NCBI RefSeq assembly: GCF_002959775.1
Contig: NZ_PPCX01000008.1
Location: 62,001-126,000 of the forward strand
Source: Veillonella rogosae JCM 15642
Lineage (GTDB): Bacteria > Bacillota > Negativicutes > Veillonellales > Veillonellaceae
Reading direction: 5' to 3'
DNA: 64,000 nt
Part shown: positions 50,014-58,873 of the stretch, in pieces
Layout: the number at the start of each line of letters is the position of its first letter
How positions within the stretch are numbered: position 1 is the stretch's first letter
Notes under the pieces: model-generated
What the model was told of the DNA's origin: nothing
The model's input: only the letters and a program-made list of their open reading frames with translations
Database searches by the model: none
Made by a program: the position numbers and the translations under genes

Positions 50014-51196
50014 GTAATTTTTTAGGATCTTTAAGTATCAATGATGCCCCAAGGCCCATTACGAGGAATGGCACCAGTGTCATCATAGCAACCGGTAGGG
50101 AGTAGGTGTCTGCTAGGTTACCTACGACAGGAGCGATGACACCACCGATGGTTTGGCTCACGCCAAGGGTAATACCCGATGCAAAGCCGATACTTTTGGC
50201 TAGATATGTTTGGCCTAGTACGATAACAGGGCTGTAGCTAATTGCTTTAGCAGCACCAATCATGAGTAGTAACAAGTATGCTACAGGCATCATGATGAGT
50301 GGCGAGAAGGTTGGCACCTCTGTTAATAGGAACATAGCTGGTAACCAAACTAATAGGGATAGTCTGATAATCTTAATAGGACCATATTTATCGCCCAATA
50401 GACCGCCAATATAGGTCATGAAGATACCGATACTAAAGAATACGGTTAATGCAAAGCTGCCTTGTTCTGGGCTTGTACCGAGCTCGCGAGTCCAGAAAAT
50501 CGGAATAAACGCATTGATAACGCGGAAGTTTACTGATTGGCTCAAGATAATAATGAACAAGATGCCGAAGTACTTCCAGTAGTTCTTAAGCGGTTTTGCC
50601 GCTACCGCTGGATTTTCTGTAGCTACTGCTTGGTCAATGGTACGTGCATGGGCTACAATGCGTGGCATGAGTACAAATAGAACTGTTGCGATAATCAAAC
50701 CGACTACGGTAAAAGCGGCCAAACCGTGCGGCCCTATAGTATAGGCGATAGTCCCTGCAAACAGTGGGCCTATGGCAAAACCAGAGCTGCCACCAATAGC
50801 AAAAGTGCCCATGGCCTTACCTTTTTTGCCACCGCCGAGGCGATTCATAATCTTTGCGCCTTCTGGATGGAAGATAGAAGATCCTACACCTGCTAAGGTG
50901 GCGCAAATAAGGAGGCTTTCATAGGAACTGACAAAACCCATCACGCCTGTACTACAAGCCGATAATAGAACACCAAAGGCGATAAGCCGAGGTTGATTGA
51001 TCTTGTCTGAAATATAACCTAGTAAAGGTTGTAATAATGAAGATAATGCTGTGTTAGCTAAAATGAGGAAGCCTGCTTGTTCTAAGCTGAGCCCGTACGT
51101 ATAAATGAACAGCGGTAAGAGGGCAGGCAACACACTTTGACAGGAGTCATTAATCATGTGACTCACTGTGATGAGATAAGGGTAATATTTTTTCAT
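49982..51196 (-). CDS. MFS transporter (fosmidomycin-resistance-like), C-terminus rewritten by the IS
   Basis: A 404-residue, 12-helix major facilitator (SHMINDSCQSVLPALLPLFI, TLAGVGSSIFHPEGAKIMNR, GKAMGTFAIGGSSGFAIGP). The pattern resembles the Fsr fosmidomycin-resistance branch. Substrate unknown. The last residues RVIGQNVLVL are encoded by the inverted end of IS1249-like copy B. Rejoining the target site predicts an original end of ...DPKKLQ. The change adds nine residues to a cytoplasmic tail, so the transporter may still work, but its native terminator is cut off. Confidence 0.87.
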   Translation of the reverse strand: MKKYYPYLITVSHMINDSCQSVLPALLPLFIYTYGLSLEQAGFLILANTALSSLLQPLLGYISDKINQPRLIAFGVLLSACSTGVMGFVSSYESLLICATLAGVGSSIFHPEGAKIMNRLGGGKKGKAMGTFAIGGSSGFAIGPLFAGTIAYTIGPHGLAAFTVVGLIIATVLFVLMPRIVAHARTIDQAVATENPAVAAKPLKNYWKYFGILFIIILSQSVNFRVINAFIPIFWTRELGTSPEQGSFALTVFFSIGIFMTYIGGLLGDKYGPIKIIRLSLLVWLPAMFLLTEVPTFSPLIMMPVAYLLLLMIGAAKAISYSPVIVLGQTYLAKSIGFASGITLGVSQTIGGVIAPVVGNLADTYSLPVAMMTLVPFLVMGLGASLILKDPKKLRVIGQNVLVL

Positions 51197-51288
51197 AGTA
51201 GTGGCCCCTTGAGTCTATTTAATAGCAGTAATTATATCTTGTGTATATTATAACTCATAAAGTTACTAAAGTATTGATAAATATAGAT

Positions 51289-51320
51289 ACAAAAAAAGCG
51301 CTAACCATAGTTAGCGCTTT
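51289..51320 (-). terminator. Terminator after tadA/tRNA-Ser
   Basis: aaagcgctaac (51295-51305) pairs perfectly with gttagcgcttt (51310-51320). The minus-strand T-run is at 51289-51297. It lies 13 bases after the tRNA 3' end. Confidence 0.88.
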
Positions 51321-51332
51321 ATATAGTTTAGT

Positions 51333-51423
51333 TGGCAGAGGAGGAGGGATTTGAACCCCCGCGCCGGTTGCCCGACCTACCGCATTTCGAGTGCGGACCC
51401 TTCAGCCTCTTGGGTACTCCTCC
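51333..51423 (-). tRNA. tRNA-Ser (CGA)
   Basis: A 91-nt class II tRNA on the minus strand. The acceptor ggaggag pairs with ctcctct (one G-T pair), discriminator G and encoded CCA follow. The anticodon loop is CTCGAAA, giving CGA. The variable arm is long (ggtcgggcaaccggc), and the T arm has GTTCAAATC. Its first 47 bases are also the last codons of tadA. Confidence 0.93.
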
Positions 51424-51922
51424 GTGCTTTACGGCGCTCCTTAAAGAAGTCTTTCATAATTTGGCTACATTCATCACCTAGCACACCTGATGCCAGTTCA
51501 GGTTCGTGATTTAAACCTGGATGAGAGAGCACATTGAATAGCGATTCTACGGCGCCTCCTTTGTAATCACTAGCACCATATACAACACGGTCTATACGAC
51601 TGTTAATAATGGCTCCAGCGCACATCGGACACGGCTCTATCGTAACATACAGGGTACAACCAGTCAACCGCCAGCGCTTGAGGACATCGCATGCCTCGCG
51701 GATTACGAGGACCTCTGCATGAGCTGTTGCATCATGATCTAATTCACGACGATTATGGTGGCGTGACATGACTGTATTATCTTTTACTAAAATGGCGCCA
51801 ATGGGAATCTCTCCAAGGCCATAAGCCTTGCGTGCCTCCTCCATAGCAATGGCCATGAAATACTCATCTCGAGTGCGCTCATCCATGTTTTCTATCTCTA
51901 TAGGTGTAATGTCTTTTGTCAT
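51377..51922 (-). CDS. tadA: tRNA-specific adenosine deaminase, overlapping tRNA-Ser
   Basis: Converts A34 to inosine in tRNA-Arg(ACG). The 181-residue protein has the zinc-deaminase motifs ATAHAEVL (His plus proton-shuttle Glu) and EPCPMCAGAI, plus ELDHDATAHAE and RVVYGASDYKGGAVESLFN. I start it at 51922, which has AAGAGG 7 bases upstream. The last 16 codons (STQEAEGSALEMR and neighbours, ending TAG) lie inside tRNA-Ser on the same strand. Cleavage of the tRNA 5' end would remove them and the stop codon from the mRNA. Confidence 0.93.
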   Translation of the reverse strand: MTKDITPIEIENMDERTRDEYFMAIAMEEARKAYGLGEIPIGAILVKDNTVMSRHHNRRELDHDATAHAEVLVIREACDVLKRWRLTGCTLYVTIEPCPMCAGAIINSRIDRVVYGASDYKGGAVESLFNVLSHPGLNHEPELASGVLGDECSQIMKDFFKERRKARRSTQEAEGSALEMR

Positions 51923-52005
51923 TCTCATACCTCTTAATGTATAATATCTTACATAAAGTCTATCATAGTGTACGCAGTAATGCGAATAGATTGTGTGAGG
52001 GTATT

Positions 52006-52632
52006 ATGGATATTATATGGTATATGTTTGATATGATTGGCACCATTGCCTTTGCTATCTCTGGCGCGCTCGTTGGGGTAGCACGAAAAATGGATATTTT
52101 TGGTATGGCTGTATTGGCGTTGGCTACGGCCATTGGCGGTGGTATTGTGCGGGATGTTTTGCTCGGATATTTTCCGCCTAACTCATTGCGCAATGTTGTA
52201 TATGTGACAGTGGTTATTTCTGTCACTATCATCGTGTTTATTATGTATAATAGCCGCTATCGTAAACATGCGATGGGGCCTCGTAGTCGAGCAGGATATT
52301 TGTTGGCCGATGCATTAGGTTTGGCGTCCTTTACAGTAACAGGCGCCTCTGCTGGATTTAAACTCTATCCCGAGTTGCCGATTTTCATTGTATTACTAGG
52401 GACAATTACTGCCGTTGGGGGCGGTATTATCCGCGACATGTTGGCGCAACGGATTCCGTCCGTTCTGAAAGAAGATGTGTACGCGCTTCCAAGTATTATT
52501 GGCGGTATCGTTTACTATTTAATGGTTATTTCTAGTTGGGCTGGAGAGGCCGTATACGGAGCTTTTACCGTCGTACTAGTGATTCGATTACTAGCGATTA
52601 AATATAACTGGAGCTTGCCAAAGGTGCGATAA
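52006..52632 (+). CDS. UPF0126/TRIC-like membrane protein
   Basis: A 208-residue membrane protein made of two similar halves, each with the signature G-A-G-G-G-I-R-D: ATAIGGGIVRDVLLGYFPP and ITAVGGGIIRDMLAQRIPS. About seven helices. Families with this repeat are described as trimeric cation channels or glycine transporters; I cannot tell which. The ATG at 52006 follows GAGGG. It is divergent from tadA. Confidence 0.85.
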   Translation: MDIIWYMFDMIGTIAFAISGALVGVARKMDIFGMAVLALATAIGGGIVRDVLLGYFPPNSLRNVVYVTVVISVTIIVFIMYNSRYRKHAMGPRSRAGYLLADALGLASFTVTGASAGFKLYPELPIFIVLLGTITAVGGGIIRDMLAQRIPSVLKEDVYALPSIIGGIVYYLMVISSWAGEAVYGAFTVVLVIRLLAIKYNWSLPKVR

Positions 52633-52775
52633 TTCCTCAATGTTTGCGAATTGTTGTGCAAGTGATATAATTATTCTATTGAGCATTTCATAAAAGTGTC
52701 AGAAAAAGAGAGTATTATATAACAGTTAATTTTGCGAGTCGGGAGTACTCGCGTACACAGAAGGAGATTTGATTC

Positions 52776-54593
52776 ATGACGAATAAATGGTTGAAAGTAG
52801 CATTAATGGCAACAGCTATTGCTACCGGTACATCCATCAATATTGATGCGGAAACCGTATTATATGTCCCTCAAGATGATCGCCCTGTAAGCTTGCAATA
52901 TACAGTTGATACAGCGCGTGAAGCGGGGATGACTGTGTTGACACCACCGCAAAACTTGATTTCTGGTAAAACATACCAAGGTCAAGCTGACCAAATTATG
53001 GCTTGGGTTGAACAAAATGCAGGCCGTGCAGATGTTATGGTATTGAGCACAGATACTCTTATTTATGGTGGTCTTGTAGACTCTCGTAAACATAACATTC
53101 CACTTAGCACTTTAGAAAGTCGTTTAAAACGTATTGAAGGCTTAAAAGCACGTCATAAAAATGTACGTATTTATGGCTTTGGTACAGTAATGCGTTCTCC
53201 ACGTGCTAGTGGTGGCGGTACTGAACCAGCTTACTATGCGGAATACGGTCCAACTATTTTCCAAATTGCTGCATTACAAGATAAATTAGACTCTGGCTCC
53301 TTAACACAAGAGGAAACTCAAAAATTGATGAGCTTACAAGCCTCTGTTCCTGTTGAGTACTTACAAGACTGGTTTGATCGTCGTCAAAAGAATATGAAAA
53401 TCAACAAAGAGTTGATCGATGAAACTCGTAGTGGCATATTCGACTACTTTGCATTGGGCCATGATGATACATCTCAATTATCCCAATCTGCATTAGAAGG
53501 TCGTTACCTCAGTAAATATTCCAAGGATATCCCTGTTGAAAAATATGGTAGCTTCCCTGGTGCTGACCAACTTGGTCTCTTATTGATGGCTCGTTCTCGT
53601 ACAGACGAAAGTACAGAAAAACCAACGTTCTCCGTAATCTATCCACTCGGTGGTGGCGGTAAAACATTGCCAGGTTACGAAGACCAAACTATTGATAAAA
53701 CAATTGCACAACACGTTGAGGCTGTAGGTGGCACTATGGTGACACAAGGCAAGCCAACTGTATTGTTGGCGGTAAATACACCTCTTACTACAAGCACTGG
53801 TGAGTCTGAAAGCTTTGAGAACTTCCCAATGATTTCTAACTCTACAAATGCTTTCGTAGATCGTATTCAACAAGCTGTTGATTCTGGCGTGAATGTAAGC
53901 ATTGCAGATATTGCTTTCAACAATGGCGCAGATAATACATTAGTATCTGCTATGTACAAACGCGACATGTTATATAAAATTGGTGCGTACAATGGTTGGA
54001 ATACAGCAAGTAATACGGTAGGTTATGCTATTGCGCAAGGCCTGTTGTTAAAATCTATGAGTCCAGAAGGTCATCGCGACATGTTGACTCAACAATACTT
54101 GGATAACTGGGCGTACCAAGCGAATATCCGTAAAGATATTTACCGTATGCAAGACTCCATCCGTACAGATAATGTACGTTACTCTGGCGAGTTGAACGAA
54201 CGCCTTGAAAGCTACTTAGGTGAACGTATTCAAGATTTCGCTGAAAAATACTTGAAAGTAGATCCTCGTACAGTAAAAGCTACATTCCCATGGGGCCGTC
54301 TGTTTGAAACAGATATCACTATTTATGACAAACCAGTGGTACCTCTTGAAAAAGAATTGCGCTTGAAACGCGAAGAAGAAGCGCGTATTAAAGCTGAAGC
54401 AGAAGCTAAAGCTAAAGCAGAAGCAGCTGCAAAAGCGGCAGCAGAAGCTAATGGCCAAGCTGCACCTGCACAACCAGCAAAAGCTGAAGCTCCTAAAACA
54501 ACAGCATCTGCTGCTCCAGTAGTTAAACAACCAGCTACTACATCTCTAGGTCCACGCATTGTACCGACACCTGCAGTTGTACCTGGTCAATAA
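52776..54593 (+). CDS. DUF4127-like exported protein
   Basis: A 605-residue exported protein (MTNKWLKVALMATAIATGTS, cleavage near IDA). The main domain fits DUF4127 (VLYVPQDDRPVSLQYTVDTA, MVLSTDTLIYGGLVDSRKHN, VMRSPRASGGGTEP), a family of unknown function with an alpha/beta, probably enzymatic, fold. The last 80 residues form an Ala/Lys/Glu-rich helix and a Pro/Ala-rich tail, which may span or contact the cell wall. GAAGGAG precedes the ATG; a small hairpin gcgagt/actcgc (about 52734-52752) lies in the leader. The acyltransferase gene follows after 16 bases. Confidence 0.78.
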   Translation: MTNKWLKVALMATAIATGTSINIDAETVLYVPQDDRPVSLQYTVDTAREAGMTVLTPPQNLISGKTYQGQADQIMAWVEQNAGRADVMVLSTDTLIYGGLVDSRKHNIPLSTLESRLKRIEGLKARHKNVRIYGFGTVMRSPRASGGGTEPAYYAEYGPTIFQIAALQDKLDSGSLTQEETQKLMSLQASVPVEYLQDWFDRRQKNMKINKELIDETRSGIFDYFALGHDDTSQLSQSALEGRYLSKYSKDIPVEKYGSFPGADQLGLLLMARSRTDESTEKPTFSVIYPLGGGGKTLPGYEDQTIDKTIAQHVEAVGGTMVTQGKPTVLLAVNTPLTTSTGESESFENFPMISNSTNAFVDRIQQAVDSGVNVSIADIAFNNGADNTLVSAMYKRDMLYKIGAYNGWNTASNTVGYAIAQGLLLKSMSPEGHRDMLTQQYLDNWAYQANIRKDIYRMQDSIRTDNVRYSGELNERLESYLGERIQDFAEKYLKVDPRTVKATFPWGRLFETDITIYDKPVVPLEKELRLKREEEARIKAEAEAKAKAEAAAKAAAEANGQAAPAQPAKAEAPKTTASAAPVVKQPATTSLGPRIVPTPAVVPGQ

Positions 54594-54609
54594 TGAATAG
54601 GGAATGGCT

Positions 54610-55725
54610 ATGAAAAAAGCATTTTTACCGGAAATTACTTATATGCGTGGCCTCTGTATGCTCGGTGTTATCGGCATTCATGTAGGCTCCTACGCATTGC
54701 AAAACCCTTTTGTAAATTTGGAACTCATTAGCATCTTAGAAATTCTATCGCGCTTTGGGGTGCCTGCGTTTTTCTTCCTCTCTGCATTTGGATTGTTCTA
54801 TCATACCTCTGTAGAGGGACCATTCTCATATAAGGAATTTATGCACCGCCGCATTCAGGTGGTGCTATTTCCATATATTGCGTGGTCCATATTTTACTTG
54901 CTCTATACGGGGCTGACGGCGCATAACCTAGGCAATCTACGTCCCGGGCCATTGGCGGTTAACTTACTCTTTGGTACATCTATGTATCATCTGTATTTTA
55001 TGGTTATCCTCCTATGGTTCTATGTGATGATGCCGCTATGGCGCGCTATGGTGAAAGTCATCTTAAAACGCCCTGTGTTCTGGATGGTCTCACTATTTGT
55101 CATCCAAGTCGGCATCGACTATGTATCATCGTATATGCTCGGCCGTTGGGTGATGGAAAACCTCAGCAATCAGCCTGTGCTGAAATATCTCTTTGATATG
55201 CGGCTCAACTATTGGGTCATCCACTATGTGTGGATATTCCTCTTAGGTGCTGTATGTGCTGAACGATACGAAACAGTATGCGACTATATGTGGCGTTATC
55301 GGTATCTATTAGGTGCTAGTGCCGTAGGTTCGGTACTTTTGATGCTTGGGTCTTACTACTATGTTATGGACGTATGGCATTACACTGTACTAGAAGCTAT
55401 TTATACAGTACATCAAATGAGTCCGATGGGTGTTCTGTACACTGGTCTGGGCACGATGTTTAGCTTGTTCTTATTCCAAACATTGCCTATGAATGTAACC
55501 ATGGAATCTATTTGGTCTGAGATAGGGGATAAGTCCTATGGCATCTATTTAGTTCATCCGTTTTGGTTGTTGATCATCTCTGGCGTGATGGCTAAATATA
55601 ATCTCCTCTATACAGTGGTCAATGTCCTTGCTATGTATATTATGGCCCTAGGATTGTCGTACTTGACTACAGTCGCTCTAAATTATGTGCCTAAACCATT
55701 GCGTAAGTTTATATTAGGAAACTAA
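54610..55725 (+). CDS. Acyltransferase 3-family membrane protein
   Basis: A 371-residue protein with about ten membrane helices. The N-terminal ITYMRGLCMLGVIGIHVGSY contains the Arg-x10-His pattern of acyltransferase-3 enzymes, which O-acetylate or acylate surface glycans, and the last helices are preceded by GDKSYGIYLVHPFWLL. I prefer the ATG at 54610 over that at 54604, because TAGGGA abuts the latter. It is operonic with the DUF4127 gene, suggesting joint work on an envelope polymer. Confidence 0.85.
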   Translation: MKKAFLPEITYMRGLCMLGVIGIHVGSYALQNPFVNLELISILEILSRFGVPAFFFLSAFGLFYHTSVEGPFSYKEFMHRRIQVVLFPYIAWSIFYLLYTGLTAHNLGNLRPGPLAVNLLFGTSMYHLYFMVILLWFYVMMPLWRAMVKVILKRPVFWMVSLFVIQVGIDYVSSYMLGRWVMENLSNQPVLKYLFDMRLNYWVIHYVWIFLLGAVCAERYETVCDYMWRYRYLLGASAVGSVLLMLGSYYYVMDVWHYTVLEAIYTVHQMSPMGVLYTGLGTMFSLFLFQTLPMNVTMESIWSEIGDKSYGIYLVHPFWLLIISGVMAKYNLLYTVVNVLAMYIMALGLSYLTTVALNYVPKPLRKFILGN

Positions 55726-55743
55726 TTATATAATTAGAAATAC

Positions 55744-55790
55744 ATCCGCTAGGATATAGTTTTTAACTATGGTATCCTAGCGGATTTTTA
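55744..55790 (+). terminator. Terminator after the acyltransferase gene
   Basis: atccgctaggata (55744-55756) pairs perfectly with tatcctagcggat (55773-55785), then TTTTA. Confidence 0.9.
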
Positions 55791-55807
55791 TATATCTAAA
55801 TCATATC

Positions 55808-55829
55808 TTTCACAAAGTAAAGTGTGAAA
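55808..55829. promoter_or_regulatory. Inverted repeat at the promoter of the transaminase gene
   Basis: TTTCACA-aagtaaag-TGTGAAA has perfect 7-bp arms. A TATAAT (55848-55853) lies downstream so that the right arm covers the expected -35 position. This is a good place for a repressor. The regulator is unknown. Confidence 0.5.
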
Positions 55830-55906
55830 ATTTAAAAGTAATTGTGTTATAATAAGTCCATGATTACTACTTGATAGAGTAACGAAATAGAAAAAGAGGT
55901 GCTCCT

Positions 55907-56764
55907 ATGCAAGAATTAACATATTTTAACGGTGAATTTGTTGAACCAGGTGCCAAAGTTATCAGCATTGATGACCGTGGCTATTTGTTTGGTGACTCTG
56001 TATACGAAGTTGTGCGCGTCGTAAAAGGCCGTTGCTTCGCATTGTCTTACCACCAAGATCGTTTATATCGCTCTATGCGTGAAATGGATATTCCTGTAAA
56101 AATGACTCCTGATGATTTGACTGAGTTGCACGAGATTTTAATTGAGCAAAGTGAAATCAAAGAGGGGTATATTTATTTACAAATCTCCCGTGGTGTTGCA
56201 CCGCGTCGTCATGCATACGATCGCTCTAAATTAGAACCACAAATGCTCATGTCTATCCGTACTTTAAATTTAGATGAAGTCAATAAATTAGGTGAAGGCG
56301 TAAAAGCTATTGCATTACCTGATGAGCGTTGGGACAAAGTAGATATTAAGACGACAAACTTGATTCCAAATATCTTGGCACAAACAAAAGCAGAAAAGAA
56401 ATTTGCTTATACTGCCATGTTATTCCGCGATGGTATTTGTACAGAAGGCGCTACTTCTAATGTGTTTGCTGTAAAAGATGGTATCTTGTATACGCATCCA
56501 GCAGATAATCACATTTTGAAGGGCATTACTCGTCAAATGATTGTGACTCGTGTTGCACCGTCTTTAGGTATTACTCTCATCGAAAAAGAATTCGATCGCG
56601 CCTTTGTTGATGATGCGGACGAACTATTCTTTACCGATACAATTGGTGGTGTCATCCCGATTATCAAGCTAGACAAAAATCCTGTATCTGGCGGTAAACC
56701 AGGTCATGTGACACTTCGTCTACGGGAAGCTTTAGAAAAATTGATGGAAGAAGGTTTGCCTTAA
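55907..56764 (+). CDS. dat: D-amino-acid transaminase (class IV aminotransferase)
   Basis: A 285-residue PLP enzyme of fold type IV. The PLP lysine is in WDKVDIKTTNLIPNILAQTK, with the upstream RGYLFGDSVYEVVRV and the phosphate-binding GATSNVFAV and KGITRQ. The sequence is closer to D-alanine aminotransferase than to branched-chain enzymes. It interconverts D-Ala and D-Glu for peptidoglycan, which complements murI at 62.3 kb. AAGAGGTG precedes the ATG. A branched-chain role is the alternative. Confidence 0.85.
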   Translation: MQELTYFNGEFVEPGAKVISIDDRGYLFGDSVYEVVRVVKGRCFALSYHQDRLYRSMREMDIPVKMTPDDLTELHEILIEQSEIKEGYIYLQISRGVAPRRHAYDRSKLEPQMLMSIRTLNLDEVNKLGEGVKAIALPDERWDKVDIKTTNLIPNILAQTKAEKKFAYTAMLFRDGICTEGATSNVFAVKDGILYTHPADNHILKGITRQMIVTRVAPSLGITLIEKEFDRAFVDDADELFFTDTIGGVIPIIKLDKNPVSGGKPGHVTLRLREALEKLMEEGLP

Positions 56765-56821
56765 TAGGTAAGCTGATTTCATTAAATGGTAAAAACTTTT
56801 ACCTTAAGAAAGGAACTTATT

Positions 56822-57868
56822 TTGATACAATTAAAACACATTAGTAAAGTCTATGAAGGCGCTAATCGTGTGGAAGCCTTGAAAGATATTAGCCTCGATG
56901 TTAAAGAAGGCGAAATCTTTGGTATTATCGGTCAATCTGGGGCTGGTAAATCTACATTGATTCGATGCATTAACATGCTCGAAGCACCTACATCTGGCTC
57001 TGTTATCGTAAATGGTACAGACTTAACTACACTTGGAGAAGCTGAACTGCGTAAAGCTCGCAAAAATATTGGTATGATTTTCCAACATTTCAATCTTTTG
57101 TCCTCTCGCACAGTCTATGACAATGTGGCGTTCCCTTTAGAATTACAAGGGATGAGCAAGGCTGAAATTAAAGATCGTATTGAGCCAATCCTTGAAATTG
57201 TAGGCCTTAGCGACCGTATGAACAATTATCCGTCTCAGTTGTCTGGTGGTCAAAAACAACGTGTTGGTATCGCTCGTGCCTTAGCTTCAAATCCAAAGGT
57301 TCTCCTTTGTGACGAAGCTACATCTGCTCTCGATCCACAAACAACAGATTCCATTTTGAAATTGTTAAAAGACATCAACGAAAAAATGGGTCTCACTATC
57401 GTCCTCATTACACATGAGATGCACGTTATTCGTGAAATCTGTGACCGTGTGGCAGTTATTGAAGGCGGCGTTATCCTTGAAGAAGGTAGCACTGTTGAAG
57501 TGTTCACACATCCTCGCGAAAATACCACAAAAGAGTTCATTAGCTCTGTTGTGAGTGACAACTTACCACCAGAAGCGTTAGAACATTTAGAATTGCATGA
57601 CCAATGGATTGCAGGTACAGCTCCATTAGTACGCCTTAAATTCACAGGCCAATCTACAGATGAACCTGTAGTGGCAGGTCTCGTACGACGCTTTAACCTC
57701 GATGTAAGTATCCTCTTTGGTGGCATCGACTATATCCAAAATACATGCGTTGGTCGCCTTATCGTTATCTTAAATGGTGACCCAGAAAATGCGCAAGAGG
57801 GCTTAGACTACATCAAAACATTACCAATTGAAAGCGAGGTGATCGGTTATGTCAGAGCAAATCATTAA
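56822..57868 (+). CDS. metN: Methionine ABC transporter ATP-binding protein
   Basis: A 348-residue ATPase with Walker A GQSGAGKST, signature LSGGQKQR, Walker B VLLCDEATSALDP and switch His LITHEMHVI. The C-terminal NIL domain (about 265-345) is a methionine-sensing regulatory module that inhibits transport when methionine is high. The start is TTG at 56822, 8 bases after AAGGAAC; the ATG at 56786 would add twelve residues without a ribosome site. It overlaps metI by 20 bases. Confidence 0.92.
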   Translation: MIQLKHISKVYEGANRVEALKDISLDVKEGEIFGIIGQSGAGKSTLIRCINMLEAPTSGSVIVNGTDLTTLGEAELRKARKNIGMIFQHFNLLSSRTVYDNVAFPLELQGMSKAEIKDRIEPILEIVGLSDRMNNYPSQLSGGQKQRVGIARALASNPKVLLCDEATSALDPQTTDSILKLLKDINEKMGLTIVLITHEMHVIREICDRVAVIEGGVILEEGSTVEVFTHPRENTTKEFISSVVSDNLPPEALEHLELHDQWIAGTAPLVRLKFTGQSTDEPVVAGLVRRFNLDVSILFGGIDYIQNTCVGRLIVILNGDPENAQEGLDYIKTLPIESEVIGYVRANH

Positions 57869-58502
57869 TCTACTCATAACTGGTACCCTTGATACATTGC
57901 AAATGACCATCATCTCTACGGTAATGGCAATGTTACTTGGTATCCCTCTCGGTGTCGTTTTGGTGGTAACGTCTAAAGGTCACATCTTAGAAAATGTAGC
58001 TCTTAATAAAGTGTTGGGCGCCATCGTAAATGCGACGCGTTCAGTACCTTTCATTATTTTGATGGTTGCTATCATTCCATTTACACGTATGGTAGTAGGT
58101 ACATCTATCGGTACTACGGCAGCTTGTGTGCCTTTGACAATTGCGGCCATTCCATTCTTAGCACGCCTTGTAGAAACATCTATTAAAGATATCAACTATG
58201 GTGTTATTGAGGCGGCTCAATCCATGGGTGCAAGTCCGCTCCAAATCATTTGGAAAGTATTATTACCAGAAGCATTGCCTACGATTATTGACAATGTAAC
58301 GGTTCTTATCGTTAACCTTATCGGTTACTCTGCAATGGCTGGTGCTATTGGCGGCGGTGGTCTCGGTGACATTGCTATTCGATATGGTTATCAACGTTTC
58401 CAAGCAGACATTATGATTGCTACCATCATCATCTTGATTATTTTGGTACAAGTTGTACAAATGATTGGTGATGCTTGGTCTAAAGCGATGAATAAGAAGT
58501 AG
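57849..58502 (+). CDS. metI: Methionine ABC transporter permease
   Basis: A 217-residue permease with five helices. The coupling-helix region YGVIEAAQSMGASPLQIIWKV and NLIGYSAMAGAIGGGGLGDI are typical of MetI. The gene overlaps metN. The binding protein metQ is at 43 kb. Confidence 0.94.
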   Translation: MSEQIINLLITGTLDTLQMTIISTVMAMLLGIPLGVVLVVTSKGHILENVALNKVLGAIVNATRSVPFIILMVAIIPFTRMVVGTSIGTTAACVPLTIAAIPFLARLVETSIKDINYGVIEAAQSMGASPLQIIWKVLLPEALPTIIDNVTVLIVNLIGYSAMAGAIGGGGLGDIAIRYGYQRFQADIMIATIIILIILVQVVQMIGDAWSKAMNKK

Positions 58503-58511
58503 GAGGATCCT

Positions 58512-58808
58512 ATGAGCATCAATGAAAAATTGAGAAGTCAACAAAACGATGAGTTATTCACCGCTATTTTAACGCTTGAAAATACAGAGGAATGCTATGC
58601 ATTTTTCGAAGATATTTGTACGATTAATGAATTAAAAGCTTTATCTCAACGCTTGCAAGTAGCAAAAATGTTGCGTGCAGGGGATAGCTATGAAAAAATC
58701 GTAGAAGAAACAGGTGCGAGTACGGCAACGATTAGCCGTGTAAAGCGATGCCTAGTCTATGGTGCTGATGGCTATACATTAGCACTAGATCGTCTAGGTG
58801 CAAAATAA
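58512..58808 (+). CDS. YerC/TrpR-related regulator
   Basis: A 98-residue helical DNA-binding protein. The segment LEDICTINELKALSQRLQVA-type (here FFEDICTINELKALSQRLQV) and the helix-turn-helix YEKIVEETGASTATISRVKR are characteristic of the YerC/YecD family related to TrpR. It lies 9 bases after metI with AGGAGG in between, so it may regulate the met transport operon. The ligand is unknown. Confidence 0.85.
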   Translation: MSINEKLRSQQNDELFTAILTLENTEECYAFFEDICTINELKALSQRLQVAKMLRAGDSYEKIVEETGASTATISRVKRCLVYGADGYTLALDRLGAK

Positions 58809-58815
58809 TATAAAC

Positions 58816-58857
58816 TAGCATGACAACGGTGGCCCTTAGGCGACCGTTGATGTGCTA
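58816..58857 (+). promoter_or_regulatory. Extended hairpin in the leader of the TauE-like gene
   Basis: caacggt (58824-58830) pairs with accgttg (58843-58849); the outer tagca (58816-58820) pairs with tgcta (58853-58857). There is no T-run, so it is not an ordinary terminator. It lies 17 bases before the start codon, close to the ribosome site AGGAGG. Confidence 0.5.
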
Positions 58858-58873
58858 TCTGTAGGAGGTTTAT

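Noticed and set aside
54216-54559. Cysteine- and alanine-rich minus-strand ORFs opposite the end of the DUF4127 gene
   Set aside because: They arise from the repetitive Ala/Lys/Glu codons of the sense strand and lack ribosome sites.
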